Shown: positions 23,307-34,160, numbered from the stretch's first letter. The stretch: DNA of 64,000 bases from Rhipicephalus microplus (GCF_043290135.1 NC_134703.1:127855005-127919004), one strand, 5' to 3'. Made by a program: numbers and translations. The notes: a model not told the origin generated them from the sequence alone.

Positions 23307-23460
23307 GACGTTCGCGCCTTTCAGCTTCTTCACGTTCGCGAGCTTCGCGCCTTTCAGCTTCTTCGCGAGCTTCGCGCCTTTCAGCTTCTTCCCGTTCGCG
23401 AGCTTCGCGCCTTTCAGCTTCTTCGCGAGCTTCGCGCCTTTCAGCTTCTTCGCGAGATTT
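23307..23460 (-). repeat. In-gene minisatellite encoding (EEAERREAR)n coiled coil
   Basis: Alternating 24- to 33-bp units of the type CTTCGCGCCTTTCAGCTTCT encode repeated EEAERREA(R/RE) heptad-like segments between the gag N-terminus and the SCAN-like domain. High charge and regular spacing predict a long single helix. The frameshift at about 23455 lies at the edge of this array, a plausible slippage site. Confidence 0.8.
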
Positions 23461-23647
23461 CTACTTCTCGCCTTTCAGCCTCCTCACGGCGTGCTTTAAT
23501 ATCCACCCAGGCCTCATCGACTTCCTCAGCCGACACTCCCTCATCCTTCATGATCTCAAGGATCGCTTGCTTTCGTTTCGCACGGCCCAAAGTAATGCCG
23601 AGTTCCTCACAAATTTCGATGAGTTCCTTCACTTTAAGGTTCTCCAT
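23441..23647 (-). pseudogene. Gypsy gag N-terminus (frameshifted from the main gag frame)
   Basis: A 68-codon frame starting MENLKVKELIEICEEL, a helical SAP-like start that seems to be the native gag start, about 325 bases after the primer site. It enters an Arg/Glu-rich coiled coil and stops (EVEISRRS) at about 23441-23455, where the downstream repeat continues in another frame. A one-base-type shift in or near GAAGTAGAAATCTCG explains the break. It would separate the N-terminus from the 723-codon frame below. Confidence 0.7.
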
Positions 23648-23971
23648 CGTTCACACTAGCCTCTTGCTGTTTGCCCCTGTTAACAATTTACTTGCCGTAC
23701 CCACTATAAGTCAACTAGCAAGACGCGCAAGCAATTTTTCACTCTCCCGTGTTTACCCCCTCCGCATTAACTTTGGTTTCAAAGCACTTCGACTTTGCTT
23801 GAAACGATCAAAGCTCACTAATGCTTCACACAGCCCTTCTCTAAACTACTACAACCTGAGCTAGAGCAGTCTGGTGAACTGAGGGGAAAACATCAGGCAC
23901 TCACCGCATCGATGTCGCTGACGCCGGCCGATCCCGCAGCTGCCAACCACTGTTGCGAAGCCACCTCCGAA

Positions 23972-23989
23972 ATCCCACCGCTGCCACCA
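23972..23989 (-). other. Primer binding site, tRNA-Leu
   Basis: Minus-strand TGGTGGCAGCGGTGGGAT lies one base from the 5' LTR. It is complementary to the 3' end of animal tRNA-Leu of the AAG/UAG type (acceptor ...CCGCTGCCA plus CCA), as I remember that tRNA. Confidence 0.8.
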
Positions 23990-23990
23990 C

Positions 23991-24669
23991 TGTTGCGAAA
24001 CGACGGACCGATCCCGCCGAAGCCACCACTGTTGCGAAAGACGGCGACGCCAACACGGCCCCGGAGGCGCCACTGCTTTCAACTCCGCCGGGAAGGTCAC
24101 CAGCCGTTTGGTAGCGTATGTGTATCAGCTCGCGACTGCTTCTGCGCAGAGCTGATAAGACGAGCGGACGAGACGACGGTGAGTTAAACAAGGTTTATGT
24201 ACAGCATATTTACAGAGGCGTTACAATTTCGGCACTGGGGCCGACAGAGACTCGAAGAGCCGAGCTCTCCTTTCTAACACATAGGTCAGCCTTTCGCCTA
24301 AGACCGCTGACTCACACACATGTCGGCACTCCGACACGGGGACGCCTCTCACATAGGACCGCCGATCGCGACGCGCCGCAGGGCTTCTTTTATTTACACC
24401 GGGTCCAACCAAAATGTCCAATCAGAAGCGCCGCTGGTCGTCCGGGCAGATTCCGCCAATGGGGTTGCCGCGCCATGCGTCAGACCACCAGACATGAGAA
24501 CGCCGGCTCGCTGTCACGTGCGCCGCTGACTCAATGCACGTGGGCGAGAGAGGCGCCGCGCGTGTTCACTCCGTCGAGTTGATCGCGCCAGGCAGACTGC
24601 GGGCTGGCCTTGACCCAGATTGCCTTTTTCCGAGGCACGGACGTTTGACGAGGACTCGCTGGCATAACA
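23991..24669 (-). repeat. 5' LTR of the nested Gypsy element
   Basis: 679 bp. On the coding (minus) strand it starts TGTTATGCC and ends CGCAACA. An AATAAA on minus lies at 24389-24394 (TTTATT on plus). The 154-codon plus-strand frame within it is repeated identically in the other LTR and is not a gene. Confidence 0.93.
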
Positions 24670-24673
24670 CCCT

Positions 24674-25620
24674 GCAGCTTCCTGACCGACTTCCGGTGTT
24701 TTCGGGCACGCATATGCTTTCATAGTTTCTCGGCAGTGAAGCTGATGTTCGAAGTACTCAAGAAGCCTTTGCAGCTCTTTATCTGTTTCCGTTGTCGTGT
24801 CCCCTGAGTCCCTTTGTGCTTGCGTCGTGGATACTGCAGCGACAATTGTCGTCGGCTTCTGAAGTTCTTATTACTTCAGTACCAAGTCTGGAGGCATGAC
24901 AATCAAGAAAATCTCCCGTAGCATGGAACAGTACGTATAGAAGAGGTTGTTCCAAGCGCTTTCAAACTTCTCAGATGTCCATCTGCTTTATCGTAAAGGT
25001 CTAGAAGTTTGGTGGTGCTAGAAGATGAGGAGGCCGGCTGGAGACCTAAGAGGGTTTGAAGATGTTGCTGCACGTTAATCTTCTCGTCTTCGAAGTGTCT
25101 CTTGAGGATGTCCACTGCATCTTCATAGCACTCTCCTGAGGCTTGAAGTCGGTATATGGCTGCAGCGGCAGGTTCATTGACAAGCGTGCTCGAGCAGTTG
25201 AACTTGTCGGCAACGCTAAGTTCCTCATTGTTGAGCACTGCCGTCGAAAACTGCATCCAAAATCTGTGCCAATGCTGTCGACTGCGATCGAATTTCCGCA
25301 GTTCTAGTTGCGGCAGTCGCGACCGGGTACCGACAGAAGCTTGGCTCGTCGTCAGGCGCGAGACTTGGGAGGCACAGTCGTTCTAAATAGCAAAGGGGAA
25401 CTTTGACGTCAGTGTGCAGTTTTTTCCCCGTAACTGCTCGCGTCTATTATTTCTGCCTTGATCAGCTCGTCGGGCGTATCATCTAGGATGCTGTCATCGA
25501 TCTTGTTTCACTGATCGTACATCGCCTTAATTCTGTCGATTAAAGCACTGAACTGTGACGATGACACCTCTTGTTCCCATCGGAGGCCTTCCGCTTCTTG
25601 TACGATGACATCAAGTTGTG
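24674..25620 (-). pseudogene. BEL/Pao gag, N-terminal and central parts
   Basis: Read from 25615 down, a diverged N-terminal segment (DVIVQEAEGL, later DDTPDELIKAE) is interrupted by TGA codons. From about 25330 comes the conserved gag core: LPQLELRKFD, then NNEELSVADKF, EPAAAAIYRLQASGE and HLQTLLGLQP, with the open frame running 25256-24903. These are the capsid-like blocks I know from arthropod Pao elements. The segment continues to 24674, where the nested Gypsy LTR begins. Confidence 0.8.
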
Positions 25621-25699
25621 AGTGGGGGTACTTGCGTCGTCAGAATAGCCGTTCCGTGGGTCAGTCGGCAGCCGTCGTTTTCGGCAGCCGAGGGTCAGT

Positions 25700-25752
25700 C
25701 GGCAGCCGTCGTGTCATCGTTTTTTTCTCGCGCTATAACTATCGTCCTCCCA
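25700..25752 (+). repeat. Half-arm related to the palindromic retroposon at 61.7 kb
   Basis: CTCGCGCTATAACTATCGTC with preceding GTCATCG-T-run matches the right arm of the palindrome at 61779-61849, but the partner arm is absent. It is either a truncated copy or the source-type single arm. Confidence 0.6.
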
Positions 25753-26427
25753 CAAATCAATCGTGGGAAAGACGTTTGTCGCATCTTTGGGGGAAAGCGC
25801 TCGAAAGCACGTGTGACTCGAGCAGCGCGACCCCTCATGTAGCGCCTCATCACGACCACTTCCTGAGTTAAGGTGGACCAACGGCTCCTGTTAAGAAGTG
25901 GGCGTTTGCACTGGCTTTGAAAAAAATAAAGGAGGCATTGGTTTAGCGGAACGCAAGGTGAACCGCGTATAAAAATAAAATGAAAGAGGAAGCAAGCGTG
26001 AAATTTGTAGAGAGAAAGAGAACATGGGAAGAAAAACAGAAAGGGCGAGAAAGAGAAAAACAGTACGTAAAAAGGAAGAAATAATTACAAAAATGAGAGA
26101 AAGAAAAACATTGGATTATGCGGTGTTCATAGTGGGTAGCGTTATCGACGCACGCTGAGTGAAGTCCGGCGAAAAAGACAGGAAACACGCCAATAGCGAG
26201 CACTACATATAGGCGCGGCCACCTAGCGATCTCCTATAGAGCACGCGCCGAGGGTGGAGCGAGCATCGCCTGAGTGGCGGCGCGTCATCTAGTGAGCGCT
26301 CCTGAAATGAAGGGCACTGTTGTGCCACTAGCGCTAGCAATGAGCACTAGCCTACACACCGGCGTGACGACGAGAGAAACCCTCCAGCAAATTCCTAAAA
26401 TGCCGCCTCAATTGAACGGCGAAAATA
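25753..26427. other. Unassigned stretch
   Basis: A purine-rich patch with many GAAA/GAGA words at 25975-26100. No gene recognised. Confidence 0.4.
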
Positions 26428-26962
26428 AAAAAAAGCACAGCATATCCTCGGAGCGAACGATTATTGGTGGGGCGCAGCGTTCGTCAGTCCATCCGTGCTT
26501 CCGTCCGTCTATTCATTCTTGCTTGCGTCCGTCCATGTGTCCGTCCATCCGTGTGATCGTCGGTGCGTCCATCCATCCATACATTCATTCGTTCATCTGT
26601 CTGTCTGTCTGTCTGTCTGTGTGTGTGTCTGTCTGTCTGTCTGTCTGTACGCGCGTCTGTTCATGCAGCCGTCTTTCTGTCTGTCCATTTGTTCGTACAT
26701 GTGCCAAACCCTCTGTCTGTCTCTTCGTCCTTGCGCCCGCCAGGTCGTTAGTCCATCTGCACGTCCATCTGTCCATCCGTCTATCTAGCACCTCCTCCAA
26801 GTACCTCCTCCAAGTACACTTTAAGTACCGCCATCTCACATCTTTTCATGTGTTCATCATATACTAGTAGAGCCATCCAGCGGACATTCCAAGGACTGTT
26901 CTCTCGGGTATGTGCCACCAGTGGTTGCGCACGACAACGAGGGACGCACTTCGCCCCTAAAA
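26428..26962 (+). mobile_element. Composite repeat family, copy D (short, deleted body)
   Basis: A-run and CACAGCATATCCTCGG start, then GGGGCGCAGCGTTCGTC, an array at about 26480-26795 that includes a (TCTG)n expansion at 26598-26650, and the shared CGCCATCTCACATC / CATCCAGCGGACATTCC block. It jumps directly to the right end (GGTATGTGCCACCAGTGG, CTTCGCCCCTAAAA). The central inverted-repeat region is missing. Confidence 0.75.
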
Positions 26963-27310
26963 AAACGCCAACACCGGGGAGATTTGGAAAGTAAATCCAG
27001 CTTTTCTTGCTGATTTGTACATTCCTCCCGGCTCCTTCATCCATCGCCGCACTAAATAAATAATTTAGCTGTGCATTCCTGGAAATAAGCACTCGCAGCC
27101 CTCAACACAGCAGATGCAATAACAGCGCCGACAACGCAGCAGAAGCTGGCCGGTGACGCGACGGGCTCTCGCTGTGACATGATAGCCTCACACGTACACT
27201 CCTATATTTCTGCTTTGTCGACCAATCGACATGTAGACAGTGTCTTGCTCAAACCACGCCAAAATGTCTGGAAGAATTCCAGATTATTTTAGGATCAACC
27301 GTTATGCTGT

Positions 27311-27700
27311 AGCACGCCTAGTTTATTTTCGAACAAGTGCTGCCACCACTGATAACGCTCGAATGTTCGATTCCGCACGTGTCAACGCCAACGCGCCTTG
27401 TGACGGATGACTATCGACGCCCGACGCTATGTAAAATGCCGATATCAGTGTACAGTGTGCGGAATTCTCTGTTGCCCAGTCATACAGCAAAATAAAGAGC
27501 GTCACCTTGGACACGCTATACTGCTGCCTTCGTCAACGTCAGGGCTTCATGAAATCTGGTGGAGGAGGTGCTCGTTCACGTTCCAGACGCCCAGACAGTG
27601 GCTTTTACTGTATCCGCCCTGCGTTTCACTTTTCGGCAAGCTTTCAACCATGCATGCTTCAGCGCCTCGCCAGTACTTCAGCCATTCATTGCACGCAGGC
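27311..27700 (+). mobile_element. Possible LTR-element end followed by a LINE-like fragment
   Basis: TGTAGCACGCC at 27311, an AATAAA at about 27491 and TGGTGGAGGAGGTGCTCG at 27560 look like an LTR followed by a primer site, but I see no second LTR or TSD. From about 27595 the sequence matches 29355-29440 (TTTCGGCAAGCTTTCAACCA and CAGCGCCTCGCCAGTACT). Treat this as an unresolved mosaic. Confidence 0.3.
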
Positions 27701-28500
27701 TAAGGCGACCTACACCAGGTGAGGTGCCGTCGCGAAGGCCCCTATAGACAGAGAGCCGACGATGCGGCCTCAGAACCGTCTCGGGTAAGCGCGCCTCGTG
27801 AGCGAAGTTGAGCGGCACATGAAATCTGAGACTATGCTATATATACAGCTTTATTTGGTTGGCGCACGTACATATATATATACGTAGTTTGCTGATGAGT
27901 TAGCAGAGCGCACTTAGCGCACTGCTTACCATAAATTACAAAGTGAAACCTGCTGTCACTGCTTAGTGCACATTCACAAAAGATTGTCACATAATTTTTG
28001 TGGCCCTGTGGGAGGTATATACAATCAGCCATAGCTATTTCTTATATTCTGATACCCGAGCGACTGCCATGTGTGGCATTTATATGAACTACCTCCTTAT
28101 GTCGCTCTCATTGAACAAACGTTCCTTAGACAAACTGCTCTCGCTTCCATCGGCCAGGGGGTGCATTAAGGCGGAACTTGCCCCCTTCTTGAGTCACTTC
28201 AGCACCTACCCCGCAACACTTCTTGCTGCGATACAACTCGGGTTGGCGCCCTGCCAACGCCCATAACAGCAATCCAAGCAAGAGTATCTCAAATTTGGTA
28301 ATTTGATGCTGCTTTACATTTCTAGCAGATGCCATGAATGGTCGAGTGAGTATGCCCTTTGCAAGACACACCCCCGTATTCTAGAACGTCCCTTCACTCA
28401 ACACTTCACCTTCACTTGAAAAAGCCGATGGGAGCGCCATCTCTAGGCATGGCAAGACACTGCATATCAGCGACAATCTGATGCAATTCTTGAGTAGCGC
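27701..28500. other. Unassigned stretch
   Basis: No gene recognised. A short TA-repeat lies at 27870-27885. Confidence 0.4.
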
Positions 28501-28553
28501 AGCGTCATTTTCAGCCGAGCGGTGGCGCAGTGCTCAACTTTGTCTAGTGAAGG

Positions 28554-28830
28554 GTGGAAGTCGAGTCGATGAGCGTTTGTGAATATGGGGGACAGAACTT
28601 GGACCACATCATCTGGGGATGCATTAAGGACCCTCCCCCGCCAAACTTCTCAGGACAGTCACCTTTAAGTGAGATCTTTGAGAGAATACCCACGACCACA
28701 AGCCAGGACACCCAGTTCCGGACCATCAAACGCGCTGACGAGGTGGCGACCAGGCATGGCCTGACAGCCCTCGCCACTTAGGAAGCCATCAGCTGCCTGA
28801 ATAAAGTTGTTTACTACAACTACTGCCGAA
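28554..28830 (+). pseudogene. LINE ORF2 C-terminal fragment
   Basis: A 75-codon frame with a Cys...His...Cys pattern (C near residue 8, DHIIWGC, then PPPP) and an ending of the type KRADEVATRHGLTAL followed by a stop and AATAAAG at about 28801. The HI-WGC-PPP motif followed by a helical AE-A-R-GL ending is characteristic of the C-terminus of a tick LINE. Everything upstream is lost. Confidence 0.6.
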
Positions 28831-29261
28831 GCAGCAATTTAAACAGCTGCTCTGCGGTAATTATATCATGTGTTGTTTGCGAATGCCATAGTGGCAAAAA
28901 TAAGCGATTCTCACCCACCGTCACCATTGTTGCACTGAACCAAAATATTCTAAGGAAAAGGGCAGGCGTCCCCTTCCCTAGATGTATCACTGAACCCTAC
29001 GATGCCGATCCATGAAGAGAAAAACATGTGTACTTGAATAATTACGGCATTGCAACAACAATACATGACAAATGCAATTTTATAGCTTGTCACGGCTGCC
29101 TTAATCAAACGTACTCCAGAGTTACTTCTACAGTACGTAGAGATATAGCTTGGGCCACATATGTGGATAATGAAGTTCAGGTGGAAGAAAAAACTCTGCA
29201 CACCGCCTGCTTTCCAAACGGTGCTGCTTCGTGTTCCGGACGCCCAGACATAACTCACGTT

Positions 29262-29827
29262 GGTAGGGCTTCATGAAATGTGAGGCCACGGGACGGCTTT
29301 TGCTCTCTCGGAGTAAGTACTCCTAAATTGTTAACAGCTCTTTCTAAACACACCGGCAGTGGCTTTTGCTGTACACGCCCTGCGCTCCACTTTTCGGCAA
29401 GCTTTCAACCACGCTTCAAGCGCCTCGCCAGTACTGCCAAACTGCTCCATACGGGAAACAAATAAGCATGTTTTGAGGCAATGCGTCGTTGCTCGTGTTT
29501 TCTGGAGGGCTGTGCATGCTAGACTTCGTGGCCTCGGAGTAAATCACTGTTTCCTCTGGGCGTTGTTCTCGAGGTTGTTTCGCCTGCCTTCTCATTGTTG
29601 CTGGTGCCTGTCTTTGGCGCAGTCGCTGTGAGGCGGTTGCAGCAGGTTGTCGCCGTCGCACTCTCTTCCCGATTTTGGAGCGACTGTACAAGAAAATGCT
29701 ATCTGTTTTGTCGGACGAACTCTTCCTTCTGGGTGAGGAGGAATTCCTTCGACACTGGTCCTGCCCTTTTGTGTTCGTCTGCGAGGGACGTGTAAAGCTT
29801 GTTTTCAGGCCTCCCTGGTTTTGGTAG
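29262..29827 (+). pseudogene. LINE C-terminal ORF fragment, second type
   Basis: One frame gives TNKHVLRQCVVARVFWRAV (His/Cys tail, residues around 29463-29520). After a frameshift, about 29640-29827 gives LFPILERLYKKMLSVLSDEL, then an SCPFVFV block, ending in TAG at 29825-29827. I know this pair of blocks as the end of a tick LINE polyprotein. The upstream part matches the fragment at 27.6 kb. Frameshifts and truncation make it a pseudogene. Confidence 0.6.
29266..29350 (-). repeat. About 90-bp dispersed module, diverged copy
   Basis: Related in reverse complement to the modules at 62371-62425 and 63167-63245 (shared CCACGGGACGGCTTTTG and CTCT-GGAGTA blocks) and to the tandem pair at 30417-30614. 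Confidence 0.55.
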
Positions 29828-30018
29828 GTTAATGTTTGTTTAGTACTCGCACAAATACCTTGTAAATACTACGTAAATACCTAACATATAGATTTTACAT
29901 TTCATTTGTGTGTTCTTCATTTACCATGTATTGTGCATATGTAAACAAATTTCGTTGTAACAATTCTTGTGTATCTGTGTATGTTTTCCGCGTACATATT
30001 TGTAAACATATATTTTGT

Positions 30019-30287
30019 AACAATTTCTGGTGGCCCCACCGCGGTGGTCTAGTGGCTAAGGTACTCGGCTGCTGACCCGTAGGTCGCGGGATCGAATCCC
30101 GGCTGCGGCGACTGCATTTCCGATGGAGGCGGAAATGTTGTTGGCCCTGTGCTCGGATTTTGGTGCGCGTTAAACAACCCCAGGTGGTCGAAAAATTCCG
30201 GAGTCCTCCACTACGGCTTCTCTCAAAATCATATGGTGATTTTGGGACGTTAAACCCCACATATCAATCAATCAACAATTCCTGGTG
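30019..30287 (+). mobile_element. Ruka-type SINE, plus orientation, with 14-bp TSD
   Basis: SINE 30033-30273. Head CCACCGCGGTGGTCTAGTGG (A box) with B box GGGATCGAATCCC; body with the conserved GACTGCATTTCCGATGGAGG; tail CACATATCAATCAATCA. Flanking repeats AACAATTTCTGGTG (30019-30032) and AACAATTCCTGGTG (30274-30287) differ at one base, so this is a clear target-site duplication. Confidence 0.88.
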
Positions 30288-30416
30288 TGTTTGTAGATGT
30301 GTTCCGTCGCGATGTTCTGTGGATTATAATCGATGTTCACTGTTCATGAGAATAAATTTCTCTAAACAGGAGTCACAGTATACGGCAGATTGTGTAGCTT
30401 AGGGTAATTTTTGGCT

Positions 30417-30614
30417 GCATCGGGTGTGAGGTCCACAGGGCGGATTTTTGCTCTCCCATGGTAGAGTAGCTTGTATTCTAAACCGTTGCCCACTTTTTCT
30501 AAACACACAGTTTCTCTCGATGCGGTCTCATCAAGTGTAAGGTCGAAAGCACAGTTTTCAGCTCTCCCATAGTAGTGTACCGAGTAGTCTAAATCGTTAA
30601 CCACTTTTCCAAAC
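30417..30614 (-). repeat. Tandem pair of the about 90-bp dispersed module
   Basis: Two imperfect copies with a period of about 111 bp (around 30425 and 30536). Each carries GTGTGAGGTC-like and GCTCTCCCAT-GTAG blocks. The same module occurs singly elsewhere in the window. Confidence 0.65.
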
Positions 30615-30732
30615 GAACTTGCCAAGTCGGTTCCCATCTGAACAGTCCGCAGAGCCGAATCAGGCCAGCCCAATGCTCTCTATAGATAGCAGAGTACATT
30701 GTACTCTGAATCGTCAAACATTCTATAAATGT

Positions 30733-30775
30733 GGAGCATTTCTTGGGAGCGAAGCTCCTTAAGGCGTGTGCTGAT
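30733..30775 (-). repeat. Composite-family right-end fragment
   Basis: GGAGCGAAGCTCCTTAAGGCG is the inverted form of the GGAGCTTCGCCCC right end seen in copies A-C. What follows on the plus strand does not match those copies, which suggests another subfamily. Confidence 0.5.
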
Positions 30776-30924
30776 CGTCCCGTTGTAATCGTATTTAGCT
30801 ACCTCTCGTTAGTTCTTGAACTGGCCGTAGAAGGTGGTACTTGTACATCTAACGAAATACATATACGCTAAAAATACAAAGGGTACGATACAAGAGGACG
30901 TTACTTATAGTATGAGATAAATAA

Positions 30925-31923
30925 GAATCACAGCATATTCATGTAAAATGTGAGTTGGGCGAAGCGTCTGTCATTTCGTCTGTCCTTCGGCCGTCCGTTC
31001 ATTCTTACTTCCGTCCATCCATGCGTCCATCCGTCCATCCCAGCGCCCGTCCATGTGTCCATTCTTGCGTCCGTCCATTCGTGCATCTGTCCATGCAATC
31101 GCCCATGCGTCCATCTGTGCGTCCGTCCATCTGCCCGTCCGTCCGTGCGTCCATCCCTGCGTCCGTCCGTCCATCTATGCGTCCACCCGTGCGTTGGTCT
31201 GTTCGTCCATCTGTACTTCCGTCCATCTGTCCATTCGTCCGTCCATGCATCCGTCCATGCGTCCATCTATTCATTCATACGTCCGTTCATCCAATCATGC
31301 ATCCGTCCGCCCGTCTTCTCGTGCGTCCATCCACGCGTCCGTCCTTGCGGTCGTCCATGCGTCCATCCGTCCGTACGTGCGTCCGTCCCTGCGTTCGTCT
31401 ATGCGTCCGCCCATTCGTTCATGCCTGCGTTCGTCTATGCGTCCATACGTCCGTCCGTGCGTCAAACCGACAGACAATGGATCGACGCGGCCAGCGGATG
31501 ATTCAAAGTTTGCCGAAAAAAAGTATGATACGCGCAAGGCGGCGGTGGCTCCCGCTCGAAGACGGAACCCCGATGTGTGAGCACGCGAGAAAATAAGAAT
31601 GACGTGACACGAAGACGTTGGTGATGGCGTGTTCGTCGGGGGCGCCGTAAGCTAGGGGGCGCGGTGTAGTAAAATAAAAGCAGTTTTGGCGCGCGCGCGT
31701 GTTCATGTACAAAGCTGCAGAGCGGCGTGCGCGCAAAGCGGCGGTGGCTCGCGCTGGAAGATGGAACCCCAATCTGCGAGCGCGCGAGGCGGAAGTGTGC
31801 CGTCAAGCTGCGCGTAGGCGCCGACAACATCCCGCCGTACGAGAACGGGAGGCCGAAGCGCGCGGCAGTGGCGTGCGGACTCAGCTTCGCTCCACTCTCC
31901 ATCATTCACCCCGTGAATAGGCT
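30925..31923. mobile_element. Composite repeat family, copy E, with left ends at both sides
   Basis: Starts with the family left end (CACAGCATATTCATG, then TTGGGCGAAGC) and the longest array (about 30970-31475). It closes at 31883-31923 with the same left end in inverted orientation (AGCTTCGCTCCACTCTCC, ATCATTCACCCCGTG). The DNA between array and inverted end holds a direct repeat of about 58 bp (31532-31589 and 31731-31788). None of the usual family body is present. Long frames of up to 213 codons over the array are stop-free by composition only. Confidence 0.65.
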
Positions 31924-34160
31924 GTCACTTTTAGTGGAGTTTTTTAGTGGAGTTTTTATTAAAAGCCCACTTGTAATGAATGGTAATTCTGAACAACACG
32001 CGAATAACACTACTTATTTTATAATGCTCTCATGGGCCTACTGAAGATATGTGCTTTATAACGTAGACTGTTAATCTCAAGAGCCTACCACTTTTTAAAA
32101 TTTATTTTCCGTCAATTGGCCGCAAACTTAGGGCCAGTGTAAAGTCAATGTTGGTTGTGTAACGTTGGCTATCCGCTTTTAATAAAAATGCGATAAACAA
32201 TACATATTTGCTGCTCTGGCTCAGCAAGCTATAGTCCAGCTGCTAGCATTTTTCGATTTCACACGAATAAGCGAACAAGTGATGTTTATGGTTCAGACAC
32301 GGTACACCGTGGGGCAGATCAGCGCAGCTTATTCACGTGTGCATTTTTCTTCGGTGGAACTGACGATATCTGTTCTGGTACGTGAGTGCCGATGTTTGAT
32401 CAGACAATCGCTAGCTCCACAGGCTTTTCTGAGTAGTCAACGTGCGTGTTGTATACGCGTACCACGCCAGTGTAGGCTCAATTTTCACAAATACGTCGAT
32501 CCGCCACGTGGCTTGAGGCCAAACGATTCAACATAAAAAGGATCCTAGCTGACTTCTGCACGCAACATCGACCGTCACAACGCATAGAAGCTGCCGCAAT
32601 TTATTTCCTCTTTGAAAATGACATTTTAGGCACGGAGCACTTTAGCGGGCCAGGCTGTCGTATACTGTCGTCGTCACTTGGCGTAGCGCTGACAAACACA
32701 CAGCCAGCTGAGGGGTATAAGCACGCACTCGCTTCAGAAAGGTATTTTTCCTCTTGTTCTGTGAACGCCTGGATGACGATATTAGTGCAGACGAAACCCC
32801 ATATAGCATATCCAACTGTATACTGCACACACTGAGCACGCGACCAAATAGAAGTCTTCTTCTTTTTGTTCTTCTACTGTCTTCATGACGATATTAGACA
32901 GTTATAGTTTAGCGTTAGCGTGATAGCGTTGGTAAAGGGAATGGCGTTGCCATGCAGCAAACGTTCGTTGTGGGCAGCGTCTTATAGTTTAGCGGGATAG
33001 CGTTTACGGGGTTTACGTGCCCCAGCTGTGATGGTGGCGCCACCTATTATATGGTTAACAAGTTAAACAGTGAAAATGAAAAGAAAACGAAAATGTTTCC
33101 CTATGCCACCACGTGAAGCATTGTTAGAAGTTTATTTTAGTGATAATAAAAAAATAATTATGAACCACGCACAAAATGCGAAAACATCTAGGCAGCCGAC
33201 TTGTTTACATCGATCTTGTAGTTAGGCCTAGACGTGTTCGAAATGGGAAGCTATCTCAAAAACTACGCCAACTTATCAGTAATACTCGGCCATCGAAGCT
33301 AACTGAAGGCAAGCGAAGCCACTTTGAACAGTCGTTTGCTGCGAACAAGGTGAATTTTTCAACAACTACGCCAAAATCACTTCGAAGCGGGCATCCGAGA
33401 ACGCCGCCATGTTTACGTACACTGTGTACACCTACGCTACCACGGTAACGTGAAATGTGAAAAATACCACGCGTACGGGAAGTAGTACGGGTGACGTACG
33501 TATCTGCGCATGCGCACTTTGATTCCAGTATCACGGTATACCCGGTAAGCCCGCTATACTATAACTCTCTATTAAGTGTGAACACGATATACAAAAACCA
33601 CGTATATTAAATGGAAATAGGCAAAAGAGAAATATAAAGACAATTGAACATCGGGAATAAAATATAGGAATAAAAAATGAAATAAATTAAAAGAGAGAAA
33701 ATGCGTAACAAGCTCGAAGAGAGAACGAGGTGAAAAATGAAAACTGAATAAAAACAAAGAAGGCTAACGAGCACCGCATTTCCGTCAGACTTGGCACCGC
33801 TAAAGGACGAATGTGCCCTTGTTGATGCCGTCGTAGCTTCATCGAGCCCAATAGATTTCGAAGTGCGAATGGTCCGTGACGGTCCGCTACTCTGCAGTGG
33901 TCCTTGTATACTCTCCGTGCGGTGTCATCCACAAATCATTATCCGACCATTATTGTTTTGTGCGACAAATGAAAGCGATTAACCTTCGTTATCCGGAAAG
34001 CCTCGTAGAAGAGTGTGCCGATGCTCGATTTGACTTTCAGCTAACGCGGCATTCATCTGCAAAGGATGCGGGGGGAATAACGACGGCGTGAGCATCGGCA
34101 CCTTGAGCGTGGCCCGCAGCTGTAAGATACATTACGTGCACATGCTTGCTGACAAAGCTA
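31924..34160. other. Unassigned stretch
   Basis: AT-rich in parts. No gene, RNA or element recognised. A purine-rich patch is at 33600-33770. Confidence 0.4.

Larger units (their letters stand above)
19735..24669 (-). mobile_element. Ty3/Gypsy element with Gmr1-like domain order, internally deleted, very young
   Basis: Complete ends: 679-bp LTRs at 19735-20413 (3') and 23991-24669 (5'), TG...CA termini with TGTT/AACA, and a 4-bp TSD CCCT. I find about two differences between the LTRs, so insertion was recent. The primer site (23972-23989) matches the 3' end of tRNA-Leu, and a G-rich tract sits at 20414-20424. The coding part is gag with SCAN-like domain and knuckle, a protease-like block, an integrase C-terminal module and the beginning of RT. 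The integrase core and nearly all RT/RNase H are missing, so it must have moved with help from a complete relative. Confidence 0.9.
18680..25620 (-). mobile_element. BEL/Pao retrotransposon remnant, split by a nested Gypsy element
   Basis: Two blocks of one minus-strand element: gag at 24674-25620, and gag zinc knuckles plus protease region at 18680-19730. They are separated by the Gypsy insertion 19735-24669, whose 4-bp TSD (CCCT, 19731-19734 and 24670-24673) lies exactly at the junctions. Several in-frame stops and shifts (for example TGA at 18959-18961) show that the BEL copy was already decayed or has decayed since. No reverse transcriptase, integrase or LTR of the BEL element can be identified inside the window. 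Confidence 0.8.

Noticed and set aside
23307..23460. CRISPR-like array
   Set aside because: Repeats have no unique spacers, are coding for a coiled coil and lie in an animal retrotransposon.
27311..27541. Second solo LTR
   Set aside because: It has TG start, AATAAA and a primer-site-like string, but no confirmed end or target duplication; kept only as a low-confidence mosaic feature.
30950..31600. Open frames of up to 213 codons (Arg/Pro/Ser/Val-rich on plus, Asp/Gly/Trp/Thr-rich on minus)
   Set aside because: The array of GTCC/ATCC/GTGC words contains no stop codons in most frames on both strands. The same happens in all five array copies, so the frames reflect composition, not genes.
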